Below are positions 50,319 through 62,511 of a DNA stretch of 64,000 nucleotides, piece after piece. Position numbers and translations under genes: made by a program. Origin of the DNA: Methylocystaceae bacterium. GTDB taxonomy: Bacteria > Pseudomonadota > Alphaproteobacteria > Rhodospirillales > Terasakiellaceae. The number at the start of each line of letters is the position of its first letter. The stretch's first letter is position 1. The notes under the pieces were generated by a model. That model saw nothing but the letters and a program-made list of their open reading frames with translations, searched no databases and was not told where the DNA came from. The stretch spans positions 1-64,000 of the forward strand of contig JABXIG010000020.1 in NCBI GenBank assembly GCA_013373205.1, written 5' to 3'.

Positions 50319-51229
50319 GCACACATGTAGCCGTATTAATGGGCGGATGGTCGTCTGAACGCGAAGTCTCTCTTGTATCCGGGGCAGCTTGCGCAAAAGC
50401 GTTACAACAGGCAGGCTATAGCGTCACCACCGTAGACATCCAGCGCGATATGGGCACGCTTTTGACCCGTCTATACCCAAAACCGGATGTGATCTTTAAC
50501 GCACTTCATGGCCCTTACGGTGAAGATGGTTGTATGCAAGGGTTCTTGAACATCATCAATATTCCTTACACCCATTCCGGTGTCATGGCCTCAGCCATTG
50601 CCATGGATAAACCCATGGCAAAACGCCTGTTTGAACAGGTCGGCATTCCATGCGCCAAACATATGATGGCCAAACGCGATGAGGTGCTGGCAGGCGATGT
50701 TATGCCACGCCCTTATGTGATCAAGCCCACCAATGAAGGCTCAAGCGTTGGGGTTAAGATTGTTTTAGAAGGCGATAATGAAGGTCCCTTCACCCATGAT
50801 GACTGGCCTTATGGCGAAGACGTCATGGTCGAACAGTTTATTCCGGGGCGTGAATTAACCGTTGCTGTCATGGGGGATCGCGGGGCCTTGGGCGTGACCG
50901 AGATTTGCACCAAGCATAAATTTTATGACTATGACGCTAAATATGTCGATGGTGGATCCTACCATGTGGTGCCCGCAGATGTTCCTGCTGACATTACTGC
51001 AAAAGTTAAAAAAATGGCGGAATTAGCCCATGAAACATTGGGATGCCGTGGCGTATCGCGCGCTGATTTCCGTTATGACGATGAAAAGGGCGAGCTTTAC
51101 ATTCTGGAAGTCAACACCCAGCCCGGCATGACGCCAACCTCACTGGTGCCGGAACAGGCCGCAGCGGCTGATATTTCTTTCCCCAAACTGGTGGCCTGGA
51201 TGGTGGAGGAAGCTCAATGCGACAATTAA
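50315..51229 (+). CDS. ddl: D-alanine--D-alanine ligase
   Basis: VAVLMGGWSSEREVSL, ALHGPYGEDGCMQGFL, VKPTNEGSSVGV, EVNTQPGMTPTSLVPEQA. Confidence 0.96.
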   Translation: MSTHVAVLMGGWSSEREVSLVSGAACAKALQQAGYSVTTVDIQRDMGTLLTRLYPKPDVIFNALHGPYGEDGCMQGFLNIINIPYTHSGVMASAIAMDKPMAKRLFEQVGIPCAKHMMAKRDEVLAGDVMPRPYVIKPTNEGSSVGVKIVLEGDNEGPFTHDDWPYGEDVMVEQFIPGRELTVAVMGDRGALGVTEICTKHKFYDYDAKYVDGGSYHVVPADVPADITAKVKKMAELAHETLGCRGVSRADFRYDDEKGELYILEVNTQPGMTPTSLVPEQAAAADISFPKLVAWMVEEAQCDN

Positions 51230-52065
51230 GCGTAACTTCCAGCAATCAAAACAAACGCAAACGTAACTCCCCGATCTGGAAGCGCCCGGCTTTTAAACCG
51301 CTCCTCCTAAGCGCATGTCTTGGCTTGATCGCCGCTTTAATAACCTATGGCGCGAAAACGGGATGGGCCGAACGTGCAACCCAACGCATGCAGGAAACCA
51401 CCGTTCATGCAACCGCCTCTTCCGGGTTTATATTAAATGATGTTCTGGTTGAAGGGCGCATAAATACACCGCTTAAAGATTTACGGGCTGTGGTTAATCT
51501 GGAACTGGATCAACCTATTTTCAGCACCGACCCACAGGTCTTGCGTGAACGCATCGAAGCTTTGCCGTGGGTGGCAACCGCATTGGTAGAACGTCAACTG
51601 CCCGACGTCATCTATATCCGTTTAAATGAACACCGCCCCATGGCCATGTGGCAACATGATCAAACCTTTTCCCTGATCAACAAGGATGGCGAGGTCATTT
51701 TGACCGGTGGCGATGACATTAAAGTCTTTGCTCATTTACCATTGGTCGTGGGCAAAGGTGCCCCGGTACATGCGCAAACTGTCTTAGCCATCTTACGCAG
51801 TGAACCTGAACTTAATAAAAAAGTTAAAGCAGCCGTTCGGGTGTCGGATCGTCGCTGGGATGTGGTGATGGAAAACGGTTTCACCATCCGCCTACCAGAA
51901 ATCAACCCAGAGAAAGCATGGTCGCGACTAGCGTTCTACGCAAAAGAAAATGAACTGTTTGAAAAAAAGCTAGCATCCGTCGATATGCGGCTTCCAGATA
52001 GAATTTTAATCAAAATCGACGACTTGGAAACCATTCGTAAACCATTACCGGGGCAAGATACATAG
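51217..52065 (+). CDS. ftsQ: cell division protein FtsQ
   Basis: position; TM plus POTRA; LPDVIYIRLNEHRPMAMW. Confidence 0.9.
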   Translation: MRQLSVTSSNQNKRKRNSPIWKRPAFKPLLLSACLGLIAALITYGAKTGWAERATQRMQETTVHATASSGFILNDVLVEGRINTPLKDLRAVVNLELDQPIFSTDPQVLRERIEALPWVATALVERQLPDVIYIRLNEHRPMAMWQHDQTFSLINKDGEVILTGGDDIKVFAHLPLVVGKGAPVHAQTVLAILRSEPELNKKVKAAVRVSDRRWDVVMENGFTIRLPEINPEKAWSRLAFYAKENELFEKKLASVDMRLPDRILIKIDDLETIRKPLPGQDT

Positions 52066-52091
52066 ATCAGTATTCAAAATCTGATCTTGTT

Positions 52092-53366
52092 TTGAATAAT
52101 TTTGGAATGCAACACGTGACGAAAAAAACCAGAAACGGCCTGATCGCAGCCCTGGATATTGGCACCACCAAGGTGTCATGCTTCGTCGCGCGTGGAGGCT
52201 CGGGCAGAGACCTTGAAATTGTCGGCCTGTCTCATCAAATTGCCAATGGTTTGCGCCGTGGTGTGATCGTGGATATGGAAGCCGCAGAAAAATCAATTCG
52301 CAGCGCCGTCCATGTGGCCGAAGAAATGGCGGACGACACCATTGATCGTGTGATCGTTTCCCTTTCCGGCGGCCATGCCCAAACCAACCTGCATGACGTT
52401 GAAACAAATGTGCATGCGGCTCAAATTACAGACCCGGATGTGCAACGTCTGTTTAGCCAGGCGCGTGCCCATGGTCAATTACCCAAAGATCATGTGTTGC
52501 TGCATACACTGCCAACAGAATTTTCCATCAATGGTGAACATGGTGTACGTGACCCACGCGGGATGGCGGGTGACCGACTGGGCGCACGAATGAATTTGGT
52601 TACAGCCAATTCTTCGGCTGTACAAAATCTGAAAACCTGTCTGGAACGCTGCCACCTTGATGTGGATGAAGAAGTTGTTGCCGCCTATGCCAGTGGCCTT
52701 GGCTGTCTGGTCGAAGATGAATTAAACCTAGGTGTCTGCGTTGTAGATATGGGCGGGGGCACCACTGATCTGGCTGTCTTTGTTGAAGGTGAACTGGTTC
52801 ATGTTGACAGTATTCCGGTGGGCGGAAGTCAGGTCACAAACGATATTTCGCGCGGGCTGAACACCCCGATTGCGCATGCAGAACGTATGAAAACCAAATT
52901 CGGCAGCTGCTTGCCTGCGCCCAGTGATGATCATGAAATTTTGCGCGTCCCCGTCCTGGGGGAAGAAGATGATGCCGAAGGGACAACGGCGTCACGTTCC
53001 ATGCTGGTCAGCATTATCCAACCGCGCCTTGAAGAAACATTTGAACTGGTCCGCGAGCGTCTGGAACATAGCGGCTTTGATAAAACCGTCGGCCGTCAGG
53101 TTGTTCTAACAGGCGGGGCGTCGCAATTGCGCGGCGTGCCGGAACTGGCTGCGCGTATCCTCAATAAAAAAATTCGTCTGGCACGTCCACAAAAACTACC
53201 CGGTCTGGCAGATGCAACAAGCGGTCCTGAATTTTCTACATGCGTGGGGCTTTTGAAATACGCATACGAAAAACAGGGGATGTGGCCCATGGGCGCAACC
53301 CAGTCCGGACCGGACCCAAACAGTCTTTTTGGAAAATTAGGCTTCTGGTTTAAACAAAATTTTTAG
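52092..53366 (+). CDS. ftsA: cell division protein FtsA
   Basis: AALDIGTTKVSCFVA, VVDMGGGTTDLAVF, VLTGGASQLRGVPELA; C-terminal amphipathic helix. Confidence 0.95.
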   Translation: MNNFGMQHVTKKTRNGLIAALDIGTTKVSCFVARGGSGRDLEIVGLSHQIANGLRRGVIVDMEAAEKSIRSAVHVAEEMADDTIDRVIVSLSGGHAQTNLHDVETNVHAAQITDPDVQRLFSQARAHGQLPKDHVLLHTLPTEFSINGEHGVRDPRGMAGDRLGARMNLVTANSSAVQNLKTCLERCHLDVDEEVVAAYASGLGCLVEDELNLGVCVVDMGGGTTDLAVFVEGELVHVDSIPVGGSQVTNDISRGLNTPIAHAERMKTKFGSCLPAPSDDHEILRVPVLGEEDDAEGTTASRSMLVSIIQPRLEETFELVRERLEHSGFDKTVGRQVVLTGGASQLRGVPELAARILNKKIRLARPQKLPGLADATSGPEFSTCVGLLKYAYEKQGMWPMGATQSGPDPNSLFGKLGFWFKQNF

Positions 53367-53479
53367 ATTTAGAACATAAACTACCAAGACTACCCCGTTA
53401 ACCATCCCAAAAAAGATGGAGCGGAAAGAGCGATAACAAAACAAGTCACACACGTTGTTTTTAGAAAGGGCACTTCACT

Positions 53480-55066
53480 ATGGCCATTAATTTTCAAGCA
53501 CCGGAACACCAACCGGCCCCCGTACAACCCGGACCACGTATCTCCGTCATTGGAGTTGGCGGCGCTGGTGGCAATGCCGTCAACAACATGATCCAGGCAC
53601 AGTTGGAAGGCGTTGAATTCGTCGTTGCCAACACAGATGCACAAGCATTGACACAATCCAAATCCGATCACCGTATCCAATTGGGCGCTAACCTGACCGC
53701 TGGTCTGGGTGCTGGTTCCAAACCGGATGTTGGTCGCGATGCTGCGCTTGAATCCATCGAAGATATCATGCAGCAAATTTCTGGTTCCAACATGGTCTTC
53801 ATCACTGCCGGCATGGGCGGTGGTACCGGGACAGGGGCTGCGCCTGTGATTGCACATGCAGCGCGCGAAGCTGGTATCCTGACCGTAGGTGTTGTGACCA
53901 AACCGTTTCAGTTTGAAGGCGTACACCGTATGCGTCTGGCCGAAGCGGGCATTGAAGAAATGCAAAAATATGTCGATACCTTGATCGTCATCCCAAACCA
54001 AAACCTGTTCCGCATCGCAACGGAAAACACAACTTTTGCCGAAGCCTTCCAAATGGCAGACGAAGTGTTGCATTCCGGCGTACGTGGCGTGACCGACCTG
54101 ATGGTTCGTCCGGGTATGATTAACCTTGATTTCTCTGATATCAAAACCGTGATGATGGAAATGGGTAAAGCCATGATGGGCACAGGCGAAGCCGAAGGTG
54201 AACGTCGTGCAATTGAAGCTGCAGAAGCTGCCATTTCCAACCCGCTTCTGGATGACAGCACCATGAAGGGCGCCAAAGGCGTTCTGATCAACATCACCGG
54301 TGGCATGGATATTTCCTTGTTTGAAGTAGACGAAGCTGCCAACCGCATCCGTGAAGAAGTTGACGGCGATGCCAACATCATTTTCGGTACAACATTGGAT
54401 GAAAACCTGGCTGGTAAAATGCGCGTTTCTGTTGTTTCCACAGGCATTGACGCCCAAGCTGACGTGAAACCGGAACCGCGTGTTCTGGATACAGTCACCG
54501 ACGCCGTTGCCCCGCAAGCTGCACCGAAACCGCAAGCACCTGCTGCAAATTCTAATCCGAATCTGAGCGTCGCCCAAACGGTTGCGTCCAAAGTTCTGTC
54601 CATGCAGTCTGTCGCTCAACCCGTTCAGCAACAAGAAGACGTTGTTGCTGTAAAACCAGCACAGGAAAATACTGCTGTGAATGCGGAACAAGTGGCCATG
54701 CGCATTCAAAACACCTTGCGCGAAAACCAGGCCGCAGCCCCGGCACAGGAAGAACGCGCGCCGTTCATCCCGCCTGCCGCTGCAGAAGCGGCGCAAACAG
54801 AAGAACCTGTTGCGGCTCATAACCCGTTCTCAAGTGTGACAACAACTGAAGAACAGGACGAAGCCCCCAGTGCAGCCCGTTCCCTGTTTGACCGTGTAAC
54901 AGGGCGTGGAACACGCGCGCAAAAACCGAAAGAAACGGCTGATATCCATGAAATGTCACAGCCGAGTCTGGATATTTCACCCGCGGATCGTACAACAGTT
55001 TCTTCGCAACAAGCCGAAGATGACCTGCTGGACATTCCGGCCTTTTTGCGCCGTCAGGCAAACTAA
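53480..55066 (+). CDS. ftsZ: cell division protein FtsZ
   Basis: [31 protein letters not shown]-terminal [11 protein letters not shown]. Confidence 0.98.
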   Translation: MAINFQAPEHQPAPVQPGPRISVIGVGGAGGNAVNNMIQAQLEGVEFVVANTDAQALTQSKSDHRIQLGANLTAGLGAGSKPDVGRDAALESIEDIMQQISGSNMVFITAGMGGGTGTGAAPVIAHAAREAGILTVGVVTKPFQFEGVHRMRLAEAGIEEMQKYVDTLIVIPNQNLFRIATENTTFAEAFQMADEVLHSGVRGVTDLMVRPGMINLDFSDIKTVMMEMGKAMMGTGEAEGERRAIEAAEAAISNPLLDDSTMKGAKGVLINITGGMDISLFEVDEAANRIREEVDGDANIIFGTTLDENLAGKMRVSVVSTGIDAQADVKPEPRVLDTVTDAVAPQAAPKPQAPAANSNPNLSVAQTVASKVLSMQSVAQPVQQQEDVVAVKPAQENTAVNAEQVAMRIQNTLRENQAAAPAQEERAPFIPPAAAEAAQTEEPVAAHNPFSSVTTTEEQDEAPSAARSLFDRVTGRGTRAQKPKETADIHEMSQPSLDISPADRTTVSSQQAEDDLLDIPAFLRRQAN

Positions 55067-55131
55067 GGATCGGCCAGCCTTGGCCTTTCCTTTGAAGTAA
55101 CCCATGGTTATTTCAAAAACAACGTGACTTG

Positions 55132-55185
55132 AAAGCCGATCCCGTATGTTGCAATCGCTCGCATACACATGGGGTCGGCTTTTTA
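55132..55185 (+). terminator. terminator after ftsZ
   Basis: agccgatccc...ggggtcggct with inner gtatg...catac stem, followed by T-rich tract. Confidence 0.75.
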
Positions 55186-55320
55186 TTTCAATAACTTATA
55201 TATCTGTTGCATTGTAACAAAACGTAATAAAGCTTGATTTGAGTTCTTCCCAAGGCTTGGTTAATACTACAACCTAGGAAATACGGGGATTAAACCCTCA
55301 GGATATGAATGAGAGGCAAC

Positions 55321-56268
55321 ATGACTATGATTTCAAACCAGAAGGCGGTGAAAGTTTTGCGTCAGAAAACGTTAAAAACAGCGATCAACTGTTCCGGCAT
55401 TGCCCTGCATTCTGGTGAAAAAGTTGCCATCACCTTAAAACCTGCCAATGCTGATACAGGCGTTATCTTCAAACGCACCGATATTGCCGGAAAAGGCGCT
55501 GAGATCAAAGCGACTTACGACAATGTTGTTGAAACTGTCCTATGCACTAAAATCGGCAATGAAGACGGTGTCACCGTTGCCACAATCGAACATCTGATGG
55601 CTGCCTTGGCTGGCTGCGGGATCGACAATCTGATCGTTGAAATTAACGGCCCGGAAATGCCCGTCATGGACGGCAGTGCTGCCCCGTTTGTTTTCCTGAT
55701 CGAATGTGCTGGCACCATAGAACTGGATGCCCCGCGCAAAGCCATCCGTATTGAAAAACCTGTCAGCGTTGAAGACAACGGTCGTTTTGCAGGTTACCAA
55801 CCGGGTGAAGGCTCCGTTCTGGATGTCACGATCGATTTTGAAGACCCGACTATTGGGCGTCAGGAACATGTCGTCCACATGGGCCGCGGTGTCTTTAAAG
55901 AAGAATTATCCCGTGCACGCACCTTCTGCCGCTTGCAAGAAGTTGAATATATGCGCAGCAATGGTCTGGCGCGGGGCGGCTCACTCGATAACGCAGTTGT
56001 CGTTAGTGCCGATGGCGTGATGAATGAAGGTGGCGTTCGTTTTGAAAACGAATGTGTCCGCCACAAAATTCTGGATGCCGTTGGTGACCTTGCCTTGGCT
56101 GGCATGCCGATCATTGGTCGCTTCACCGGAATTTGCACAGGCCATTACATGAATAACCAGCTTCTACGCACTTTGATGGCCGATCAGGATGCCTGGTCCA
56201 TCGTCCCCATGACAGTCGAAGATGAAGATGCTGCTTACGTTGGTGAACGTAAAAACAAATCTGCCTAA
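55321..56268 (+). CDS. lpxC: UDP-3-O-acyl-N-acetylglucosamine deacetylase
   Basis: GIALHSGEKVAITLKPA, EHLMAALAGCGIDNL, HKILDAVGDLAL, GHYMNNQLLRTLM. Confidence 0.97.
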   Translation: MTMISNQKAVKVLRQKTLKTAINCSGIALHSGEKVAITLKPANADTGVIFKRTDIAGKGAEIKATYDNVVETVLCTKIGNEDGVTVATIEHLMAALAGCGIDNLIVEINGPEMPVMDGSAAPFVFLIECAGTIELDAPRKAIRIEKPVSVEDNGRFAGYQPGEGSVLDVTIDFEDPTIGRQEHVVHMGRGVFKEELSRARTFCRLQEVEYMRSNGLARGGSLDNAVVVSADGVMNEGGVRFENECVRHKILDAVGDLALAGMPIIGRFTGICTGHYMNNQLLRTLMADQDAWSIVPMTVEDEDAAYVGERKNKSA

Positions 56269-56294
56269 TTATCTGACTACTCATTAAAACACCT

Positions 56295-56324
56295 GACCCC
56301 GAATCTTCGTTCGGGGTCTTTTTT
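56295..56324 (+). terminator. rho-independent terminator after lpxC
   Basis: gaccccgaa-tcttcg-ttcggggtc followed by tttttt. Confidence 0.9.
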
Positions 56325-56416
56325 GTGGCAAGCTTGCAATTGAATAGAGACAAAACTACCTTTCTTGGTATAGTCTCGCCAGACTTTCAAATCACGGCCA
56401 CAGATGACAGTTTTAG

Positions 56417-57349
56417 ATGAAATATTTCTCTCAACGTTCTTTCCTTCCCCTCGCTGCCCCGTTACTGGCGCTTTCTCTTTTGACGGCTTGCTCTTCCGAT
56501 GGTGAAGAGGATGTCTATGTCGAAAGCCCGGTTGAAGAACTTTATAACGATGGCCACAATGCGCTTTTGGCCAAAGAATATGAAGTCGCAGCCCAAAAAT
56601 TTGATGAAGTTGAACGCCAGCACCCCTATTCCATTTGGGCAACAAAGGCGCAACTGATGGCCGCCTACGCCCATTATGAAAATGAAAAATATGACGAAGC
56701 CGTGATTGCGCTTGATCGTTTCATCCAGCTGCATCCGTCCAATAAGGATGTACCGTACGCGACTTATCTAAAAGGCCTGTCCTATTACGAACAAATCTCC
56801 GATGTCGGTCGCGATCAATTGATGACGGATGAAGCGCAAAAAACCTTCAGAGATCTGATCAAACGTTTCCCCAACAGTAAATATGCCCGTGATGCCCGTA
56901 TTAAACTGGACCTGACCATTGACCACCTGGCGGGTAAGGAAATGGAAATCGGGCGCTATTATACATCACGTAACCAATGTATTGCCGCACTTAACCGTTT
57001 TAAAAACGTCATCCAAAAATATCAGACAACAACCCATGTGCCTGAAGCCCTTCACCGCATGATCGAATGCTATATCCAGCTTGGCCTGGATGATGAAGCA
57101 AAACGCACGGCAGCTGTTCTCGGCCATAACTTTCCCGGGTCTGAATGGTATCTCGATTCCTATCAGATTGTAGAACGCAAACGTCTGGTCGATAAGGAAG
57201 AGCCCAGCTGGTATTGGCCATTTGAAGAAAAAGATACTCTGGAAATGCTGGAAGAACAGGACGGCATCAAGGCAGAGGAAGAAATCCTTGAAGAAGAGGA
57301 CCTCCCCTTAAAAGAAAAAGACAGTTCTTGGTGGAAAATCTGGGAATAA
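56417..57349 (+). CDS. bamD: outer membrane assembly lipoprotein BamD
   Basis: lipobox LTACSS; TPR-like; FDEVERQHPYSIWATKAQLMAAYAHYEN. Confidence 0.92.
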   Translation: MKYFSQRSFLPLAAPLLALSLLTACSSDGEEDVYVESPVEELYNDGHNALLAKEYEVAAQKFDEVERQHPYSIWATKAQLMAAYAHYENEKYDEAVIALDRFIQLHPSNKDVPYATYLKGLSYYEQISDVGRDQLMTDEAQKTFRDLIKRFPNSKYARDARIKLDLTIDHLAGKEMEIGRYYTSRNQCIAALNRFKNVIQKYQTTTHVPEALHRMIECYIQLGLDDEAKRTAAVLGHNFPGSEWYLDSYQIVERKRLVDKEEPSWYWPFEEKDTLEMLEEQDGIKAEEEILEEEDLPLKEKDSSWWKIWE

Positions 57350-57361
57350 GCGTGTTTCAAG

Positions 57362-59026
57362 ATGCTACATCGCCTTTCAATTCGTGACATTGTCCTGATC
57401 GACAAGCTGAATGTGGATTTTAAAAACGGCTTGTGTGTCCTCACCGGGGAAACCGGCGCAGGTAAGTCAATATTGCTTGATAGTCTTGGCCTTGCCTTAG
57501 GGGCGCGTGCTGATAGTGGCCTTGTGCGCCATGGCAGTGATAAAGGCAGCGTCAGTGCAGAATTTGATCTGGCAAGCGATCATCCTTTTTGGGATTTGTT
57601 AGAGGACGCAGACATTGAACGCGAAGACACATTGGTGCTTCGTCGGGTGGTCAATGCCGATGGTCGCAGCCGGGCTTATATCAATGACCAACCCGTCAGT
57701 GTGTCCTTACTTAAGCAAGCCGGGCGTGCCTTGGTAGAAATCCATGGGCAGTTCGATACCCAAGGACTGATGAACCCGGCGACACATCGTGGTCTGCTTG
57801 ATACATTCGGTAATTTAGGCGCACTGGCCGCCAAGACCAAAACCGCCTATCGCGTGTGGAAACAAATCGAGAAAGAACGCATTGAGGCCGAAGCCGCCCT
57901 TGAAAAAGATCGCGCGGATGAAGAATATCTGCGTCATGTGGTCGAAGAACTGACCCAGCTTGCCCCGCAAGAAGGGGAAGAAGAAGACCTTGCGGCCCAA
58001 CGTCAGATGATGATGCATGGGGAAAAGCTTTTAGACGGAATGAAACAGGCCCATGGGGAACTGAATAACCACAAAGGCGTGGAAACCATGCTGCGTAATT
58101 CATTGCGTCATCTAGAACGGATCGCTGAAAAAGCCGAAGGCCGACTGGATGAAGTCATTGAAACGCTGGATAAAGCCTCGGAATACACCTCCCTTGGTAT
58201 CCAGCTGTTAGAACGCGCCAGTACAGAAGTCGACCTTGACCCACGGCACCTCGAAGCCATCGAAGAACGTTTGTTTGCTTTGCGTGGTGCTGCCAGAAAA
58301 CATGATGTTCCCATTACCGAACTGCCGGGCCTGAAAGACCGTTTTGAAGCCCAGTTAAATGCGGTCGAAGCAGGTGATAATGCCTTACAGGATTTACGTG
58401 CGCGTGAAATCGAAAACCGCAATGCCTATATCGAAATCGCTGAACAGCTTGGGGCCAAACGACGCAGTACCGCCCAAGGGCTTGATAAAGCCGTTAATAA
58501 TGAACTTGGCCCCTTAAAATTAGGTGGTGCCACCTTTGGGACAACAATTATCAAGCTTGATCAGGCTGACTGGAACGAAACTGGCTGTGATCGTATCGCC
58601 TTTGAAATTTCCACTAACCCCGGTGCACCACTTGGTCCCATTGCCAAGGTCGCTTCTGGCGGGGAACTGTCCCGTTTTATGCTGGCCTTAAAAGTCGTTC
58701 TGGCCCAAGCCGATCCCATCCCTACCCTTGTCTTTGACGAAGTGGATGCCGGAATTGGAGGCGCTACGGCCGCAGCCGTGGGGGAACGCCTAGGCGCTTT
58801 GGCTCAGGATGTTCAGGTCTTGGTGGTCACACATTCCCCGCAAGTTGGCGCGCGCGGCAACCATCATTTGCGTGTTTCTAAAAGCGAACAAAACGGTACG
58901 GTCATTTCTACCATCCGGCCACTGGATGAAAATGAACGCACCGAAGAGATTGCACGGATGATTTCCGGTGAACATGTCACCATCGAAGCCCGCGCCGCGG
59001 CAGATACACTATTAAACGCGGTATAA
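57362..59026 (+). CDS. recN: DNA repair protein RecN
   Basis: LTGETGAGKSILLDSLGLALGARAD, FDEVDAGIGGATAAAVGERL. Confidence 0.96.
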   Translation: MLHRLSIRDIVLIDKLNVDFKNGLCVLTGETGAGKSILLDSLGLALGARADSGLVRHGSDKGSVSAEFDLASDHPFWDLLEDADIEREDTLVLRRVVNADGRSRAYINDQPVSVSLLKQAGRALVEIHGQFDTQGLMNPATHRGLLDTFGNLGALAAKTKTAYRVWKQIEKERIEAEAALEKDRADEEYLRHVVEELTQLAPQEGEEEDLAAQRQMMMHGEKLLDGMKQAHGELNNHKGVETMLRNSLRHLERIAEKAEGRLDEVIETLDKASEYTSLGIQLLERASTEVDLDPRHLEAIEERLFALRGAARKHDVPITELPGLKDRFEAQLNAVEAGDNALQDLRAREIENRNAYIEIAEQLGAKRRSTAQGLDKAVNNELGPLKLGGATFGTTIIKLDQADWNETGCDRIAFEISTNPGAPLGPIAKVASGGELSRFMLALKVVLAQADPIPTLVFDEVDAGIGGATAAAVGERLGALAQDVQVLVVTHSPQVGARGNHHLRVSKSEQNGTVISTIRPLDENERTEEIARMISGEHVTIEARAAADTLLNAV

Positions 59027-59078
59027 ACCCCGCTCCCCAAAAAGACACTTGCCTAACGCAGGTGAACATAAGAGATAA

Positions 59079-61163
<2,085 letters not shown>

Positions 61164-61249
61164 AACACCGTGTCCCTTGCGAAAGCAAGGACCTTTGAAA
61201 TGACGCACGCGGTGAAAAAGGCTCCTGTTTTCACAGGAGCACAATCAGG

Positions 61250-61669
61250 TCACCCATCCAAATCGATCACTTCAAAATCATGCGTAATCTCAGCCGTCGC
61301 GCCTAACATGATGGAGGCTGAACAATATTTCTCAGCCGACATTTCAACGGCCTGTTTAACTTTCTTTTCTTTCAGACCATGACCTGTAACTTTAAAATGA
61401 GCATGAATTTTGGTGTAGACCTTAGGGTCTTCATCCGCGCGGGTGCTATCGATTTCGACCTCGCAATCCACCACATTTTCGCGCATACGCCCCAAAATAT
61501 GAACGACATCAAAGGTCGTACATCCGCCCATCCCCAGTAAAAGCATTTCCATCGGGCTGGGGCCAACACTGCCTTGGTCGGGACCTTTGGCTTCCATCAC
61601 GACACCGTGGCCGCTGGCGGAGGTGCCCAAGAATAACCGGTCTTCAACCCATTTTACTTTGGTCGTCAT
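61250..61669 (-). CDS. OsmC family protein
   Basis: GPSPMEMLLLGMGGCTTFDVVHIL; conserved Cys. Confidence 0.92.
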   Translation of the reverse strand: MTTKVKWVEDRLFLGTSASGHGVVMEAKGPDQGSVGPSPMEMLLLGMGGCTTFDVVHILGRMRENVVDCEVEIDSTRADEDPKVYTKIHAHFKVTGHGLKEKKVKQAVEMSAEKYCSASIMLGATAEITHDFEVIDLDG

Positions 61670-61734
61670 TGTATCTGTCCTTGACTTAACTGGAATTTGC
61701 TTCCTACATAACAAGAAACACTTAGGAATACCAT

Positions 61735-62499
61735 ATGATTGATTGGGCAAAAGTAACAAGCGCAAAAGCCCCGGCGACGTTAGGTCAGGAAATCTTTCAT
61801 GTTCGGGTCTCCGAGATCAGCCCGAACGGTCTTTTTTCAATCTGCAACGTTGCCGAATATTTACAGGAAGCCGCTTTTCGCAATTCCTCCTTATTGAATT
61901 TAGGGATGGAAAGCATGCAAGGGGCCAGCCTTGCCTGGGTTCTTGCGCGCCTTGCCGTCTTTGTGCGCCACTATCCGCGCAAAGGGGATGCTGTTGCGGT
62001 TGAGACATGGTACGCCGGCCAACAAGGACATTTTGGACTTCGTTTTTATCGTCTGCGAGATGAAAACAACATGGTCATTGCCACAGCCCTGTCTACTTTT
62101 GCCCTGTTTGACCTGGAAACACGCACCATGGCGGACTGGCCGGAGTTTATTAGCGCGCGTATGCCGGAAAGTGGCCCCAAGCCGATCGACTTTGAACGCC
62201 GGATCATTGATAAACCATTTATCGGCATCCCCCAGCCCAGCATCAAACCGAGACTAGGCGACATTGACCTTTATAATCATGTCAACAATACCCGCTTGAT
62301 CGAATGGGCCTTAACCTCAGCAGCCGAAGGATGCAGACATCCCTTTCAACCGCGTGCCATCGATATTGTCTTTCGCCATGAATGTCGTCTGAACGACCGT
62401 GTCGAAGCCGAAGTTCAACAACTCAACACCAAAGAAAGCCTCGTTCTTTTGACCAATAATGAAGATAAAGAACTGATCCGCGCCCACATCACCCGCTAA
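61735..62499 (+). CDS. acyl-ACP thioesterase family protein
   Basis: AEYLQEAAFRNSSLLNLGMESM, DLYNHVNNTRLIEWAL. Confidence 0.85.
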   Translation: MIDWAKVTSAKAPATLGQEIFHVRVSEISPNGLFSICNVAEYLQEAAFRNSSLLNLGMESMQGASLAWVLARLAVFVRHYPRKGDAVAVETWYAGQQGHFGLRFYRLRDENNMVIATALSTFALFDLETRTMADWPEFISARMPESGPKPIDFERRIIDKPFIGIPQPSIKPRLGDIDLYNHVNNTRLIEWALTSAAEGCRHPFQPRAIDIVFRHECRLNDRVEAEVQQLNTKESLVLLTNNEDKELIRAHITR

Positions 62500-62511
62500 A
62501 GGCCCAAATTT

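Noticed and set aside
53908-54603. 231-aa ORF antisense to ftsZ
   Set aside because: Shadow ORF with Ser/Arg-rich composition and no recognisable domain
53390-54820. 476-aa ORF antisense to ftsZ
   Set aside because: Low-complexity composition (many C, F, G, H) typical of an antisense shadow of a strongly biased gene; ftsZ on the other strand is unambiguous
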